A program made the translations under genes and the position numbers. Positions 10,561 to 20,640 of a stretch of DNA of 64,000 bases are shown here, in pieces; positions within the stretch are counted from its first letter, which is position 1, and every line of letters begins with the position of its first letter. The stretch is from assembly GCF_024679245.1 (NCBI RefSeq), contig NC_090178.1:18230213-18294212 (forward strand), in the 5' to 3' direction. The stretch is from Pseudorasbora parva (lineage: Eukaryota > Chordata > Actinopteri > Cypriniformes > Gobionidae). Below the pieces are notes generated by a model. That model was not told the origin of the DNA. It saw nothing but the letters and a program-made list of their open reading frames with translations, and ran no database searches.

Positions 10561-12693
10561 GTGGTTCCCCCCGTAGGGAAACGGTGTCTACCCCTGCCTA
10601 CGGTACCCGTTTCCCTGCGGCACCCTCGGGGGGCCGCGCTGCCAACCCCGCCGCAATGCCGGGGCGCAGTCGGTCTCCGCGGGCCACCCGAGGGTGGTCC
10701 GCACCCCCTTCGGGGGGTCCCCGAGCAGTCAAGTCAGTCGTTCCCTGCCGGTCCGCCGCTTCAGGGCACTGCATTTGTTGCTCGAAGAACACCAGAGGCC
10801 AGCCTCGAGAGGCTGGTTCCCTTAGTAGATTTTCTAGACGAATGGAAACGTCTATCAAATATATCTCATTGGGTCCTGCAGATAGTAGAAAAGGGGTATG
10901 CCATTCAATTCAGAAGTCGGCCACCTCCTTTCTGCGGTGTCCTACCTACAGTGGTGGGCCCGGAGCAGGCTCTGGTAATGGCACAGGAAGTAGAGACACT
11001 CCTGCAAAAAGGGGCTATAGAGAGGGTTTCCCCTCCCAGCAGGGAGTCTGGCTTTTACAGCCGTTACTTCATCGTGCCGAAGAAGGATGGGGGCTTACGC
11101 CCGATATTAGATCTGCGGCTATTGAATCGCTCGGTGGCCAAGCTCAAATTCAAGATGCTTACACTCAGACAGATTGTAGCGCAGGTCAGATCAGAGGATT
11201 GGTTTGTCACCATAGACCTCAAAGATGCGTATTTTCATGTTTCCATCCTTCCACATCACAGGAAGTTCCTGAGGTTTGCCTTCGGGGGAGAGGCATACCA
11301 ATATCGTGTACTTCCCTTCGGTCTAGCACTGTCACCCCGCACGTTCACCAAGTGTGTGGATGCAGCTCTGGCGCCGCTGCGTCTTCAGGGCATCCGCATA
11401 CTGAACTACATCGACGACTGGCTGATTCTAGCGAATACAGAGCAGATGGCGGTTCAGCATCGAGATGCTGTTCTTGCCCATATGTCGAAGCTGGGGTTGA
11501 GGCTGAACGCCAAGAAGAGTGTGCTTTCTCCGGCTCAGAGAACCACTTTTCTAGGTGTGAACTGGGACTCGATAATTATGCGGGCGCAATTATCGCCAAC
11601 ACGCATAGCGTCGATCCTGGCAGCCGCCAAAGAACAGAAGCTAGGCCGAGCCGTCACTGTGAAACAGTTCCAGAAACTGTTAGGTCTCATGGCAGCAGCG
11701 TCCAACGTAATACCTCTTGGCCTACTGTACATGAGGCCACTGCAGTGGTGGCTCAAAACACAAGGGTTCTCCCCGAGGGGAAATCCGCTCCGCACGATCA
11801 AAGTCACGCGGCGATGCCTACGTGCTCTGGTCATGTGGAAAAACCCGGGGTTTTTATCTCAGGGTCCCGTGTTGGGGGCTCATGTTCGTCGCGTAACGCT
11901 AACGACAGACGCCTCCCTCACGGGCTGGGGGGCGACCATGAGTGGTCGCTCATCCCAGGGTCTATGGCAGGAACATCAGCGGCACTGGCACATAAATCGG
12001 CTAGAGATGCTCGCAGTGTTTCTTGCATTGAAACAGTTCCTGCCCGACCTCAGGGGCCACCACGTACTAGTCAGAACAGACAACACGTCCGTGGTGGCCT
12101 ATATAAATCACCAGGGGGGTCTGAGGTCTCGTCCGTTGGACAAATTGGCACATCGGATCCTCCTGTGGGCCCAAGGGAAATTGCTGTCAATCAAGGCAGT
12201 ATATATCCCGGGGGCCCTAAACCAGGAAGCAGACAACCTGTCGAGACAGGGGCCGAGGCCCGGGGAATGGAGACTCCACCCAGAGGTGGTGGAGCTCCTA
12301 TGGAAGGTTTATGGGAAAGCAGAGATAGACCTGTTCGCTTCGGCGGAGAACTCTCACTGCCCGCGGTGGTTTTCTCTGACCCATCCGGCTCCGCTGGGGC
12401 TGGATGCCATGGTACAGGAGTGGCCGAGGCTGCCTCTGTACGCCTTCCCCCCGATTGTTCTGCTTCCAGGAGTTCTGGAGAGGGTACGCCGGGACGGGGC
12501 CCAGGTACTCCTAGTGGCCCCGAACTGGCCGACCCGAGTATGGTTTTCGGACCTGATATCTCTCCTGGAAGGCTCTCCGATGGAGATTCCGACCAGGAGG
12601 GATCTACTCTCTCAGGCGGGCGGGAGATTCCTGCACCCACGCCCGGAGATGTGGAAACTGTGGGCCTGGCCTCTGAGGGGGCTAGGCTCATAG
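10561..12693 (+). CDS. DIRS reverse transcriptase / RNase H / methyltransferase-like polyprotein
   Basis: The frame is open from 10504 (overlapping the end of ORF1 by 32 nt, in the +1 register) to a stop at 12691. The position used here is a GTG; the first ATG is near 10978, inside the RT region, so translation probably depends on frameshifting, reinitiation or splicing. RT motifs are clear: VTIDLKDAYFHV (motif A), LPFGLALSP, and the YIDD catalytic box at 11407-11418. RNase H follows, with LTTDASLTGWG, INRLEMLAVFLAL and RTDNTSVVAY carrying the acidic residues and GALNQEADNLSR at its end. The C-terminus (IDLFAS near 12325, YAFPP, LLVAPNWP) resembles the Dam/N6-adenine methyltransferase-like domain described in DIRS1 elements. 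It would copy the element RNA into DNA in the cytoplasm. No internal stop or frameshift is seen. Confidence 0.93.
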   Translation: MVPPVGKRCLPLPTVPVSLRHPRGAALPTPPQCRGAVGLRGPPEGGPHPLRGVPEQSSQSFPAGPPLQGTAFVARRTPEASLERLVPLVDFLDEWKRLSNISHWVLQIVEKGYAIQFRSRPPPFCGVLPTVVGPEQALVMAQEVETLLQKGAIERVSPPSRESGFYSRYFIVPKKDGGLRPILDLRLLNRSVAKLKFKMLTLRQIVAQVRSEDWFVTIDLKDAYFHVSILPHHRKFLRFAFGGEAYQYRVLPFGLALSPRTFTKCVDAALAPLRLQGIRILNYIDDWLILANTEQMAVQHRDAVLAHMSKLGLRLNAKKSVLSPAQRTTFLGVNWDSIIMRAQLSPTRIASILAAAKEQKLGRAVTVKQFQKLLGLMAAASNVIPLGLLYMRPLQWWLKTQGFSPRGNPLRTIKVTRRCLRALVMWKNPGFLSQGPVLGAHVRRVTLTTDASLTGWGATMSGRSSQGLWQEHQRHWHINRLEMLAVFLALKQFLPDLRGHHVLVRTDNTSVVAYINHQGGLRSRPLDKLAHRILLWAQGKLLSIKAVYIPGALNQEADNLSRQGPRPGEWRLHPEVVELLWKVYGKAEIDLFASAENSHCPRWFSLTHPAPLGLDAMVQEWPRLPLYAFPPIVLLPGVLERVRRDGAQVLLVAPNWPTRVWFSDLISLLEGSPMEIPTRRDLLSQAGGRFLHPRPEMWKLWAWPLRGLGS

Positions 12694-13694
12694 AGGAGGG
12701 TCTCTCGGCCGAGGTCGTAGAGACCATCCTACACTCCAGAGCTCCGTCCACGAGGAAGCTGTACGCTTTGAAATGGAGACTTTTCTCAGCTTGGTGCAGA
12801 GAACGCCAGTGGGATCCAGTTAACTGCCCGGTTGGTACAGTGCTGGAGTTCCTGCAGGAAAGGTTCTCTGCAGGGTTGACCCCCTCCACACTTAAGGTGT
12901 ACGTGGCGGCCTTGGGCGCTGTCCACGTCCCTTGCAGTGGAGTGTCTTTGGGAAGACACCCTCTAATTACACGCTTCCTTCGTGGCACATTAAGGTTGAG
13001 GCCAGTTATGCACTCGAGGGTCCCGGCATGGGACTTGGCCATTGTTTTGAGGGGCTTGTCCGGACCTCCGTTCGAACCTTTGGAGGAGGTTTCGGATAAG
13101 TTCCTCACCCTGAAAACTATCTTCCTTTTGGCCATTTCATCTCTTAAAAGGATAGGAGATATTCAGTCCCTGTCAGTAGGGCCCTCATGTCTAGACATCG
13201 CGCCTGGGATGGTGAAAGCATTTCTGCATCCCAGGCCGGGTTATGTCCCCAAGGTTCCTACGAGCCCACGGGGTCCCATCACTCTACAAGCCTTCTGTCC
13301 TCCTCCATTCTTGACGTCAGACCAGGAAAGATTAAATCTGCTGTGTCCGGTGAGGGCACTGGATACTTATGTCCACAGAGCTGCCCTGTGGAGAAAAACT
13401 GAACAATTGTTTGTTTGCTTCGGACCCCCTAAGAAGGGGGCTCCTGTATCCAAGCAGAGGATGAGCAAGTGGGTGGCCGAGGCCATTTCACTTGCTTATG
13501 AAGCTGCCGGGCAGCCATCTCCTTTGGCTGTCCGGGCACATTCTACCAGGGGTATGGCTGCTTCTAAAGCACTTTTGTCGGGGGCTTCCCTCCATGATAT
13601 ATGTAACGCGGCCGGATGGTCGTCTCCTTCTACCTTCGTCAGGTTCTACGAGCTAGACCTGGCATCTACAGTAGGGGCACAGGTTCTCTCGTAA
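10584..13694 (+). CDS. DIRS tyrosine recombinase (long overlapping ORF)
   Basis: The recognisable recombinase is the C-terminal third, from about 12681. The N-terminal part (SAEVVETILHSRAPSTRKLY) resembles a core-binding domain. The catalytic set is complete: Arg in SSLKRIGD (13149-13151), HxxR in AHSTRG (His 13539-13541, Arg 13548-13550), Trp in AAGWSS, and the nucleophile Tyr in FVRFYELD (13647-13649). Length and motif order fit the phage-integrase-like enzyme of DIRS elements, which inserts a circular DNA copy. Upstream of 12681 the same frame is open for some 700 codons across the RT ORF; that part is Ser/Gly/Arg-rich with no domain I recognise. The frame is continuous with Gag except for the TGA at 10533, and there is no upstream ATG close to 10584 (that codon is GTG). 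How it is translated is unknown. Confidence 0.88.
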   Translation: MSTPAYGTRFPAAPSGGRAANPAAMPGRSRSPRATRGWSAPPSGGPRAVKSVVPCRSAASGHCICCSKNTRGQPREAGSLSRFSRRMETSIKYISLGPADSRKGVCHSIQKSATSFLRCPTYSGGPGAGSGNGTGSRDTPAKRGYREGFPSQQGVWLLQPLLHRAEEGWGLTPDIRSAAIESLGGQAQIQDAYTQTDCSAGQIRGLVCHHRPQRCVFSCFHPSTSQEVPEVCLRGRGIPISCTSLRSSTVTPHVHQVCGCSSGAAASSGHPHTELHRRLADSSEYRADGGSASRCCSCPYVEAGVEAERQEECAFSGSENHFSRCELGLDNYAGAIIANTHSVDPGSRQRTEARPSRHCETVPETVRSHGSSVQRNTSWPTVHEATAVVAQNTRVLPEGKSAPHDQSHAAMPTCSGHVEKPGVFISGSRVGGSCSSRNANDRRLPHGLGGDHEWSLIPGSMAGTSAALAHKSARDARSVSCIETVPARPQGPPRTSQNRQHVRGGLYKSPGGSEVSSVGQIGTSDPPVGPREIAVNQGSIYPGGPKPGSRQPVETGAEARGMETPPRGGGAPMEGLWESRDRPVRFGGELSLPAVVFSDPSGSAGAGCHGTGVAEAASVRLPPDCSASRSSGEGTPGRGPGTPSGPELADPSMVFGPDISPGRLSDGDSDQEGSTLSGGREIPAPTPGDVETVGLASEGARLIEEGLSAEVVETILHSRAPSTRKLYALKWRLFSAWCRERQWDPVNCPVGTVLEFLQERFSAGLTPSTLKVYVAALGAVHVPCSGVSLGRHPLITRFLRGTLRLRPVMHSRVPAWDLAIVLRGLSGPPFEPLEEVSDKFLTLKTIFLLAISSLKRIGDIQSLSVGPSCLDIAPGMVKAFLHPRPGYVPKVPTSPRGPITLQAFCPPPFLTSDQERLNLLCPVRALDTYVHRAALWRKTEQLFVCFGPPKKGAPVSKQRMSKWVAEAISLAYEAAGQPSPLAVRAHSTRGMAASKALLSGASLHDICNAAGWSSPSTFVRFYELDLASTVGAQVLS

Positions 13695-13754
13695 CCGTGT
13701 GCGCTTCGGTTTCACACATACGAGACACTTGGTCCTATGGCGATGTGGGTATAA

Positions 13755-13855
13755 GCGTTCTCACAGCGTTTCGACGCAGCTCGAGTTCCCCGAAAGGGAA
13801 CGTCTCAGGTTACGTATGTAACCCTAGTTCCCTGAGGGAACGAGACGCTGCGTCG
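13755..13855 (+). repeat. DIRS internal complementary region
   Basis: Bases 13755-13801 are the reverse complement of the left end (8747 to about 8796). Bases 13799-13855 are the reverse complement of the right end (about 14050-14106). The two blocks overlap exactly on AAC (13799-13801), the complement of the GTT border triplet. This is the template expected to restore both element ends and form the circle junction in DIRS replication. Confidence 0.92.
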
Positions 13856-13903
13856 CTCTGCCATACTCCCGGCGTGTCCGTGATCACTTACTTCAGGCTT
13901 TAT

Positions 13904-14058
13904 CAGAAGTTAGTTCCTGTTTGTTTTCACGGACGTTTTATAGCTTCCGGTCGATGACGTCATCACGCCGACGATCGATCTTTTTTCCGATGGAATGGTT
14001 CTACAGGCGCTTCACGACGCATTAACGCAGAGGCGTTCTCACAGCGTTTCGACGCAGC
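13904..14058 (-). repeat. DIRS right inverted terminal repeat
   Basis: Reverse complement of 8768-8922, 155 bp. The right end extends about 46 bp further than the shared part and includes two palindromes, GTTCCC-TCA-GGGAAC (14064-14078) and a near-palindrome GGTTACATACGTAACC type (about 14082-14097). Confidence 0.9.
13936..13962 (-). promoter_or_regulatory. Mirror copy of the DIRS promoter, reading inward on the minus strand
   Basis: The right inverted repeat carries TGACGTCA (13955-13962) and TTTTATA (13936-13942), the mirror image of the left promoter. It would start transcripts antisense to the ORFs. Activity is inferred only. Confidence 0.4.
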
Positions 14059-14106
14059 GTCTCGTTCCCTCAGGGAACTAGGGTTACATACGTAACCTGA
14101 GACGTT

Positions 14107-17100
14107 TTCTGGCTTAATAAAATGGTCCATATGGAGAGGAAGCAAATTTGAGGGGCTCAAAATGCCCCTCAGAATGAGCTACCACCTCTATTGCATTACA
14201 GTGTACTCAAACTATAGCAACTCTCTCTCACATATTCTGCTAGTGTGAAAACACCCTACTGGCCTCACTAAATAATCTTTCAATAACAATTGATTTGTTT
14301 CCAAAAAAGTCTCACTTTCATGTAACTGCAATACAGGCCTGTGAGAAAACAACTAAGAGTTGACTACCTAAAGCATCCTCTAATAACAATTGAATTTTTG
14401 AAAAAACATTCTCTCCAGTTCACATTACATCAGGGCTAGAACCTGCTATGTTTTGTTGGGAAGACAGGGTATGGCCATGGGACGCTACAGTAGAACAGAT
14501 GCGTTCTGGCTTGATAAAATGGTCCATATGGAGAGGAAGCAAATTCTGAGGGGCTCAAAATGCCCCTCAGAATGAGCTACCACCTGTATTGCATTACAGT
14601 GTACTCAAACTATATCAACTCTCTCCCACATATTCTGCTAGTGTGAAAACACCCTACTGGCCTCACTAAATAATCTTTCAATAACAATTGAGTTGTTTCC
14701 AAAAAAGTCTCACTTTCATGTAACTGCAATACAGGCCTGTGAGTAAACAACTAAGAGTTGACTACCTAAAGCATCCTCTAATAACAATTGAATTTTAAAA
14801 AAACATTCTCTCCAGTTCACATTACATCAGGGCTAGAATCTGCTATGTTTTGTTGGGAAGACAGGGTATGGCCATGGGACGCTACAGTAGAACAGATGCG
14901 TTCTGGCTTGATAAAATGGTCTGCTATATTTTGTTGGGAAGAGGAAGGAAGCAAATTCTGAGGGGCTCAAAATGCCCCTCAGAATGAGCTACCACCTCTA
15001 TTGCATTACAGTGTACTCAAACTATAGAAACTCTCTCCCACATATTCTGCTAGTGTGAAAACACCCTACTGGCCTCACTAAATAATCTTTTAATAACAAT
15101 TGAGTTGTTTCCAAAAAAGTCTCACTTTCATGTAACTGCAATACAGGCCTGTGAGTAAACAACTAAGAGTTGACTACCTAAAACATCCTCTAATAACAAT
15201 TGAATTTTTGAAAAAACATTCTCTCCAGTTCACATTACATCAGGGCTAGAATCTGCTATGTTTTGTTGGGAAGACAGGGTATGGCCATGGGACGCTACAG
15301 TAGAACAGATGCGTTCTGGCTTGATAAAATGGTCTATATGGAGAGGAAGCAAATTCTGAGGGGCTCAAAATACCCCTCAGAATGAGCTACCACCTGTATT
15401 GCATTACAGTGTACTCAAACTATAGCAACTCTCTCCCACTTATTCTGCTAGTGTGAAAACACCCTACTGGCCTCACTAAATAATCTTTCAATAACAATTG
15501 AGTTTTTTTCCAAAAGGTCTCACTTTCATGTAACTGCAATACAGGCCTGTAAATAAAGAACTAAGAGTTGACTACCAAAAGCATCCTCTAATAACATTTG
15601 ATTTTTTGAAAAAACACTCTCCAGTTCACATTACATCAGGGCTAGAACCCGCTAAGTTTCGTTGGGAAGTCAGGGTTTGGCCATGGGACGCTACAGTAGA
15701 ACAGATGTTTAATGGCTTAATAAAATAGTCCATATGGAGAGGAAGCAAATTCTGAGGGGCTCAAAACGCCCCTCAGAATGAGCTACCACCTCTATTGCAT
15801 TACAGTGTACTGAAACAATAGCAACTCTCTCCCACATATTCTGCTAGTGTGAAAACACCCTACTGGCCTCACTAAATAATCTTTCAATAACAATTGAGTT
15901 TTTTTCCAAAAGGTCTCACTTTCATGTAACTGCAATACAGGCCTGTGAGTAAAGAACTAAGAGTTGACTACCAAAAGCATCCTCTAATAACAATTGATTT
16001 TTTGAAAAAACACTCTCCAGTTCACATTACATCAGGGCTAGAACCCGCTAAGTTTCGTTGGAAAGTCAGGGTTTGGCCAAGGGACGCTACAGTAGAACAG
16101 ATATTTTCTGGCTTAATAAAATGGTCCATATGGAGAGGAAGCAAATTCTGAGGGGCTCTAAATGCCCCTCAGAATGAGCTACCACCTCTATTGCATTACA
16201 TTGTACTCAAACTATAGCAACTCTTTCCCACATATTCTGCTAGTGTGAAAACACCCTACTGGCCTCACTAAATAATCTTTCAATAACAATTGAGTTGTTT
16301 CCAAAAAAGTCTCACTTACATGTAACTGCAATACAGGCCTGTGAGAAAACAACTAAGAGTTGACTACCTAAAGCATCCTCTAATAACAATTGAATTATTG
16401 AAAAAACACTCTCCAGTTCACATTACATCAGGGCTAGAACCTGCTAAGTTACATTGGGAAGCCAGGGTACGGACATGGGACGCTACAGTAGAACAGATGC
16501 ATTCTGGCTTGATAAAATGGTCCATATGGAGAGGAAGCAAATTCTGAGGGGCTCAAAATGCCCCTCAGAATGAGCTACCACCTGTATTGCATTACAGTGT
16601 ACTCAAACTATATCAACTCTCTCCCACATATTCTGCTAGTGTGAAAACACCCTACTGGCCTCACTAAATAATCTTTCAATAACAATTGAGTTGTTTCTAA
16701 AAAAGTCTCACTTTCATGTAACTGCAATACAGGCCTGTGAGTAAACAACTAAGAGTTGACTACCTAAAGCATCCTCTAATAACAATTGAGTTTTTGGAGA
16801 GAAAAAAACAATACAGTTCACATTTCATCAGGGCTAGAACCTGCTAAGTTTAATTTGGAAGCCAGGGTACGGCCATGAGATGCTACAGTAGAACAGATGC
16901 GTTCTGGCTTGATAAAATGGTCCATATGGAGAGGAAGCAAATTCTGAGGGGCTCAAAATGCCCCTCAGAATGAGCTACCACATCTATTGCATTACAGTGT
17001 ACTCAAACTATAGCAACTCTCTCCCACATGTTCTGCTAGTGTGAAAACACACTACTGGCCTCACTAAATAATCTTTCAATAATAATTGAGTTTTTTTCCA

Positions 17101-17822
17101 AAAGGTCTCACTTTCAAGTAACTGCAATACAGGCCTATGAGTAAACAACTAAGAGTTGACTACCCAAAGCATCCTCTAATAACAATTGAATTTTTGAAAA
17201 AACACTCTCCAGTTCACAATACATCAGGGCTAGAACCTGCTAAGTTACGTTGGGAAGCCAGGGTACAGACATGGGATGCTACAGTAGAACAGATGCATTC
17301 TGGCTTGATAAAGTGGTCCATATGGAGAGGAAGCAAATTCTGAGGGGCTCAAAATGCCCCTCAGAATGAGCTACCACCTGTATTGCATTACAGTGTACTC
17401 AAACTATAGCAACTCTCTCCCACATATTCTGCTAGTGTGAAAACTACCCTACTGGCCTCACTAAATAATCTTTCAATTACAATTAAGTTGCTTCTAAAAA
17501 GGTCTCACTTTCATTGAACTGCAATACAGGCCTGTGAGTAAACAACTACGACTGGCCTACCTAAAGCAACCTCTAATAACAATTGAATTTTTGAAAAAAC
17601 ACTCTACAGTTCACATTACCTCAGGACTAGAACCCACTAAGTTTCTGTGGGGAGTCAGGCTTCGGACATGGGAAACAACAGTAGAACAGATGTGTTCTAG
17701 CTTGATAAAATGGTCTATATGGAGAGACAGCAAATTCTGAGGGGCTCAAACTGCGTCCCAGAATGATCTACCACCTCTATTGCATTATAGTGTACTCAAA
17801 CTATAGCAACTCTCTCCCACAT
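14107..17822 (+). repeat. Satellite array, right block, degenerating at its edge
   Basis: This continues the same ~396 bp satellite after the DIRS insertion, in the same orientation and in register: the interrupted unit resumes at ttttctggctt. About nine further monomers follow (phase points near 14341, 14741, 15151, 15549, 15945, 16341, 16738, 17137, 17534). Divergence rises rightwards; the last unit (17534-17822) carries many private changes, as expected at an array edge that is homogenised less often. One unit carries a local templated insertion at about 14922-14943. The array stops at 17822 where an unrelated transposon end begins. Confidence 0.93.
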
Positions 17823-18460
17823 CCCAGCCAACACGTGTATGTGGGGCCCACGTGAATTAAACTTGGGCTCAAAATGGGCATCTTATCTGGGGCCCACTTG
17901 GGTGAACCAAGTAGGTCCCACATGGGCAAACCCAGCTGGCCTCCTCATGTGGGACCTAGTTGGTTCACTAATGGGAAATGAGAACATGGGTGGAAAATGG
18001 GCTATTCAGTGGTCTACTTCATTCACAATCAAGACAAGTGCAAACACAGTCAATTCCAAAGATTGATTAAATGGGTAGATAGTACACAAATATGCACCCT
18101 TGAAAAATGTGTATTGTTATTTTGACACTTGAACACAATTAATGTGACTTTAATCGAATCAAAATTTAAAAATTCCAACACAATAGCAATTTTATTTTGT
18201 TTATTTTGTGATCACAGAGCAGTGCCGTACAGGGACCATTTTAGCTTTTATTATAAAAGTGTACACATTAAGTGAAATATTTCCTTTCTCAAATTTGTAT
18301 TTTGAATAAATCTTTAATAAATTTTATTTAGGCACAGAACCACTAGTTTCCGATTAGAAATGGCTTTAGAATACTGTTCCAAATAAGTTGGGATGTCTTC
18401 TGCAGGGTTAGGTAATACTGAGTCATTGTTAATAGGTTACACCAGGATACTTTATACTTA

Positions 18461-18998
18461 AGCCGGGTGCACACTGTGCGATTTTGGCCACGATTTGGCC
18501 GTCTGGGTCAAATTTTGCAAATCCTAAAAGATTCCTCTGATCCTAGGCTAAAATCTGACGTCTTTGGTCGTTAGTTTGACATGTTCACCGGCAGCCGATT
18601 AATGAGCGCTGCGATCAAATTTTACCTCAGACGAAATTCTGGCAGTGTCAGAAGATTTGGCACACAATCCTGCAGTGTGACTTCTCGTACAACAGTCAAA
18701 TATCTCCGTTTTTCAAGACAAACTATGACCAAAACGAGTACTAGAGATTTCTTTGTAGCCAGCATTTCAGTCCCGCATGTAATGCAGCTCACTGTCACTG
18801 AACGCGTCATTCATTGATGATATAAAACTCCGGGTGAGTTTTCTTGCGCGCGTCCGTTTTTAGCGCGCCTTAACTATCGTGCAGTCTGACATTAATGCCA
18901 ACTGAGATCTTACAGTGTGACATGGCGATCATGTTCGTACAGTCTGACAAGGGACATTCACAAAGGATTTTGAAAAATCGCACAGTGTGCAGGACCCA
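18461..18998. mobile_element. Harbinger-like MITE, 538 bp
   Basis: The ends share TGCACACTGTGCGATTTT (left from about 18467; right end as the reverse complement, about 18975-18992). Both sides are bordered by TTA (18458-18460 and 18999-19001), matching the 3 bp TWA target duplication of PIF/Harbinger elements. No transposase. Nested in the larger transposon. Confidence 0.65.
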
Positions 18999-19019
18999 TT
19001 ACACATTTTGTATGTCTCC

Positions 19020-19138
19020 ATCATCAATCACACCTGATTCAACTCATGAGTTCATTAGTAGAGATTTCAAAACCTGGGTGTGTCAGATATAGTGAGACAT
19101 ACCAAATCTGCAGGGCTGGTGGTATGCCAAGACAGGTT
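19020..19138. repeat. Truncated, diverged copy of the 19816 hAT-like MITE
   Basis: Shares the order cacacctgattcaactcat, cattagtagaga and gacaggtttgaaacca with the complete copy at 19816-19996, but lacks the left terminus and has many changes. Confidence 0.6.
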
Positions 19139-19156
19139 TGAAACCATAACCATGAC

Positions 19157-19197
<41 letters not shown>

Positions 19198-19815
19198 TAC
19201 ATCCACTTGTGACTCTTATTAAGTGGGTCATTTTTTTTTTGGATTCTTAAGCCAACTGAAGTCTTTGAGATCCTGACACCTTGCACTTCTGGAGACTCCA
19301 GGTAGGTTGCAGTTCTAGAAAATGGTGGAGCTGGAGACTAAAAGGTTTTTGATGTTTTCACACTTAAATCTTCACCTTAATTCTTTTGCAGTTTGTCGTT
19401 TCGTTGCCATCTGTTTTTGTCTGACCCTGCAGACCATTTCATCAAGATCAACTAGATGTGGGGCACCAAAAAACTTTAAATGTGAAAAAGAGAATTAAAA
19501 AAGTGACACAATGGTTGATTATTTTGAGAGAAAAAATTAAAGGGCTGTTGGACAATTATGGGGGAGTGAGGAGCTGCACTGTTTTTATCTTTTTGTTTGT
19601 GATATAAACTTTAAGTGTCCAGATGTACATAAACAATACAAGTTTTGTCAAATTATGTCTGTCAGGAGCTCTACTTTTTTTTCTGTGTGTGGTACTTTTG
19701 TCAAATAAAGTTGTAACTGTAATTTAGTCGTTTTCAAATTATTCTAAATAACCCTTGCATGATAAAGTATAGCATGAGCTACTGGTTTCTGTTGATTAAT
19801 TTTAATATTTTAGAG

Positions 19816-19996
19816 CAGTGGTTTTCAAACCTGTTCTGGAGGACCATCAGCCCTGTGTCTCCCTCATTTATCACACCTGATTCAACTCATCAGCTCATTA
19901 GTAGAGACTGCAAGAACTAAATTGGTGTGTCTGATAAGAGAGGCATACAAAATTTGCGGGACTGGCGGTCCTCTAGGACAGGTTTGAAAACCACTG
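19816..19996. mobile_element. hAT-like MITE, 181 bp
   Basis: Starts CAGTGGTTTTCAAACCTG and ends with the inverse CAGGTTTGAAAACCACTG. Flanked by TTTTAGAG (19808-19815) and GTTTAGAG (19997-20004), an 8 bp target duplication with one change, as for hAT elements. The inner part is non-coding. Confidence 0.85.
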
Positions 19997-20099
19997 GTTT
20001 AGAGGATTACATGTAATGTTTGTATTACGGGGTTCACTATAAGATAACTCATACAGAAACTATGCTAGCCCATCTATATATACCCGTTGTAGCCCATAA

Positions 20100-20640
20100 G
20101 AGCCCTACATAAACCCTATCTGGGTCCAGTCATTAACCCATATGGGCAGACCCATGTAGGCCCCAAATGGCTGCCACCTGGGTTACCCATATCAGCCTGG
20201 TATGAGCACATCAAGAGACCCATCATTAACCCGTATGGGCAGACCTGTGTATGCCCCAAATGGATGCGACCTGGGTTACCCATATGGGCCCAATATGATC
20301 CCATCAAGAGACCCATCATCAACCCATCTGGGCTAACCCATGTAGGCTCCAAATGGGTGTGACCTGGGTTATCCATATGGGCAGACCCATGTAGGCCCCA
20401 AATGGGTGCGACCTGGGTTACCCATATTGGCCTGGTATGAGCCCATCAAGAGACCCATCATCAACCCTTATGGGCAGACCCATGCAGGCCCCAAATGGGT
20501 GCTTCCTGGGTTACCCATGTGGGCCCAGTATGAGCCCATCAAGAGTCCCATCATCAACCCATGTGGGCTAACCCATGTAGGGCCTCCATGGAAACTGAGG
20601 ACAAAATTAGCTGGGTCCCAGTTGGGTAGCTCAGGTGGGC
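20100..20640. repeat. ~93 bp imperfect tandem repeat
   Basis: The motif tatgggcaga and its variants recur at about 20141, 20234, 20327, 20376, 20469 and 20562. The spacing is 93 bp except for one 49 bp partial unit. Each unit carries aaatgggtg(t/c)gacctgggtt and catcaagagacccatcat. It forms the right inner part of the 17823-20697 transposon. Confidence 0.8.

Larger units (their letters stand above)
8747..14106 (+). mobile_element. Complete DIRS1-like tyrosine-recombinase retrotransposon
   Basis: The element sits inside one satellite monomer. The empty site reads acagatgttttctgg in neighbouring units. Here acagatGTT precedes the left end and GTTttctgg follows the right end, so the GTT triplet (8747-8749 and 14104-14106) borders both sides without a longer target duplication, as expected for tyrosine-recombinase insertion of a circle. 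The order is left inverted repeat, Gag-like ORF, RT/RNase H/methyltransferase-like ORF, tyrosine recombinase ORF, internal complementary region, right inverted repeat. This is the DIRS1 plan; there are no LTRs of Ty3/copia type and no DDE integrase. Catalytic motifs are intact and the ORFs uninterrupted, and the inverted repeats are nearly identical, so the insertion is probably recent. Both termini contain GTTCCC/GGGAAC palindromes (8747-8763, 14064-14078). Confidence 0.95.

Noticed and set aside
12191..13135. 314-codon minus-strand frame in DIRS
   Set aside because: It lies opposite the RT and recombinase coding DNA; composition explains the absence of stops, and no family is recognisable.
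8747..14106. Endogenous retrovirus
   Set aside because: No LTRs, protease, DDE integrase or envelope; the recombinase and inverted repeats define DIRS.
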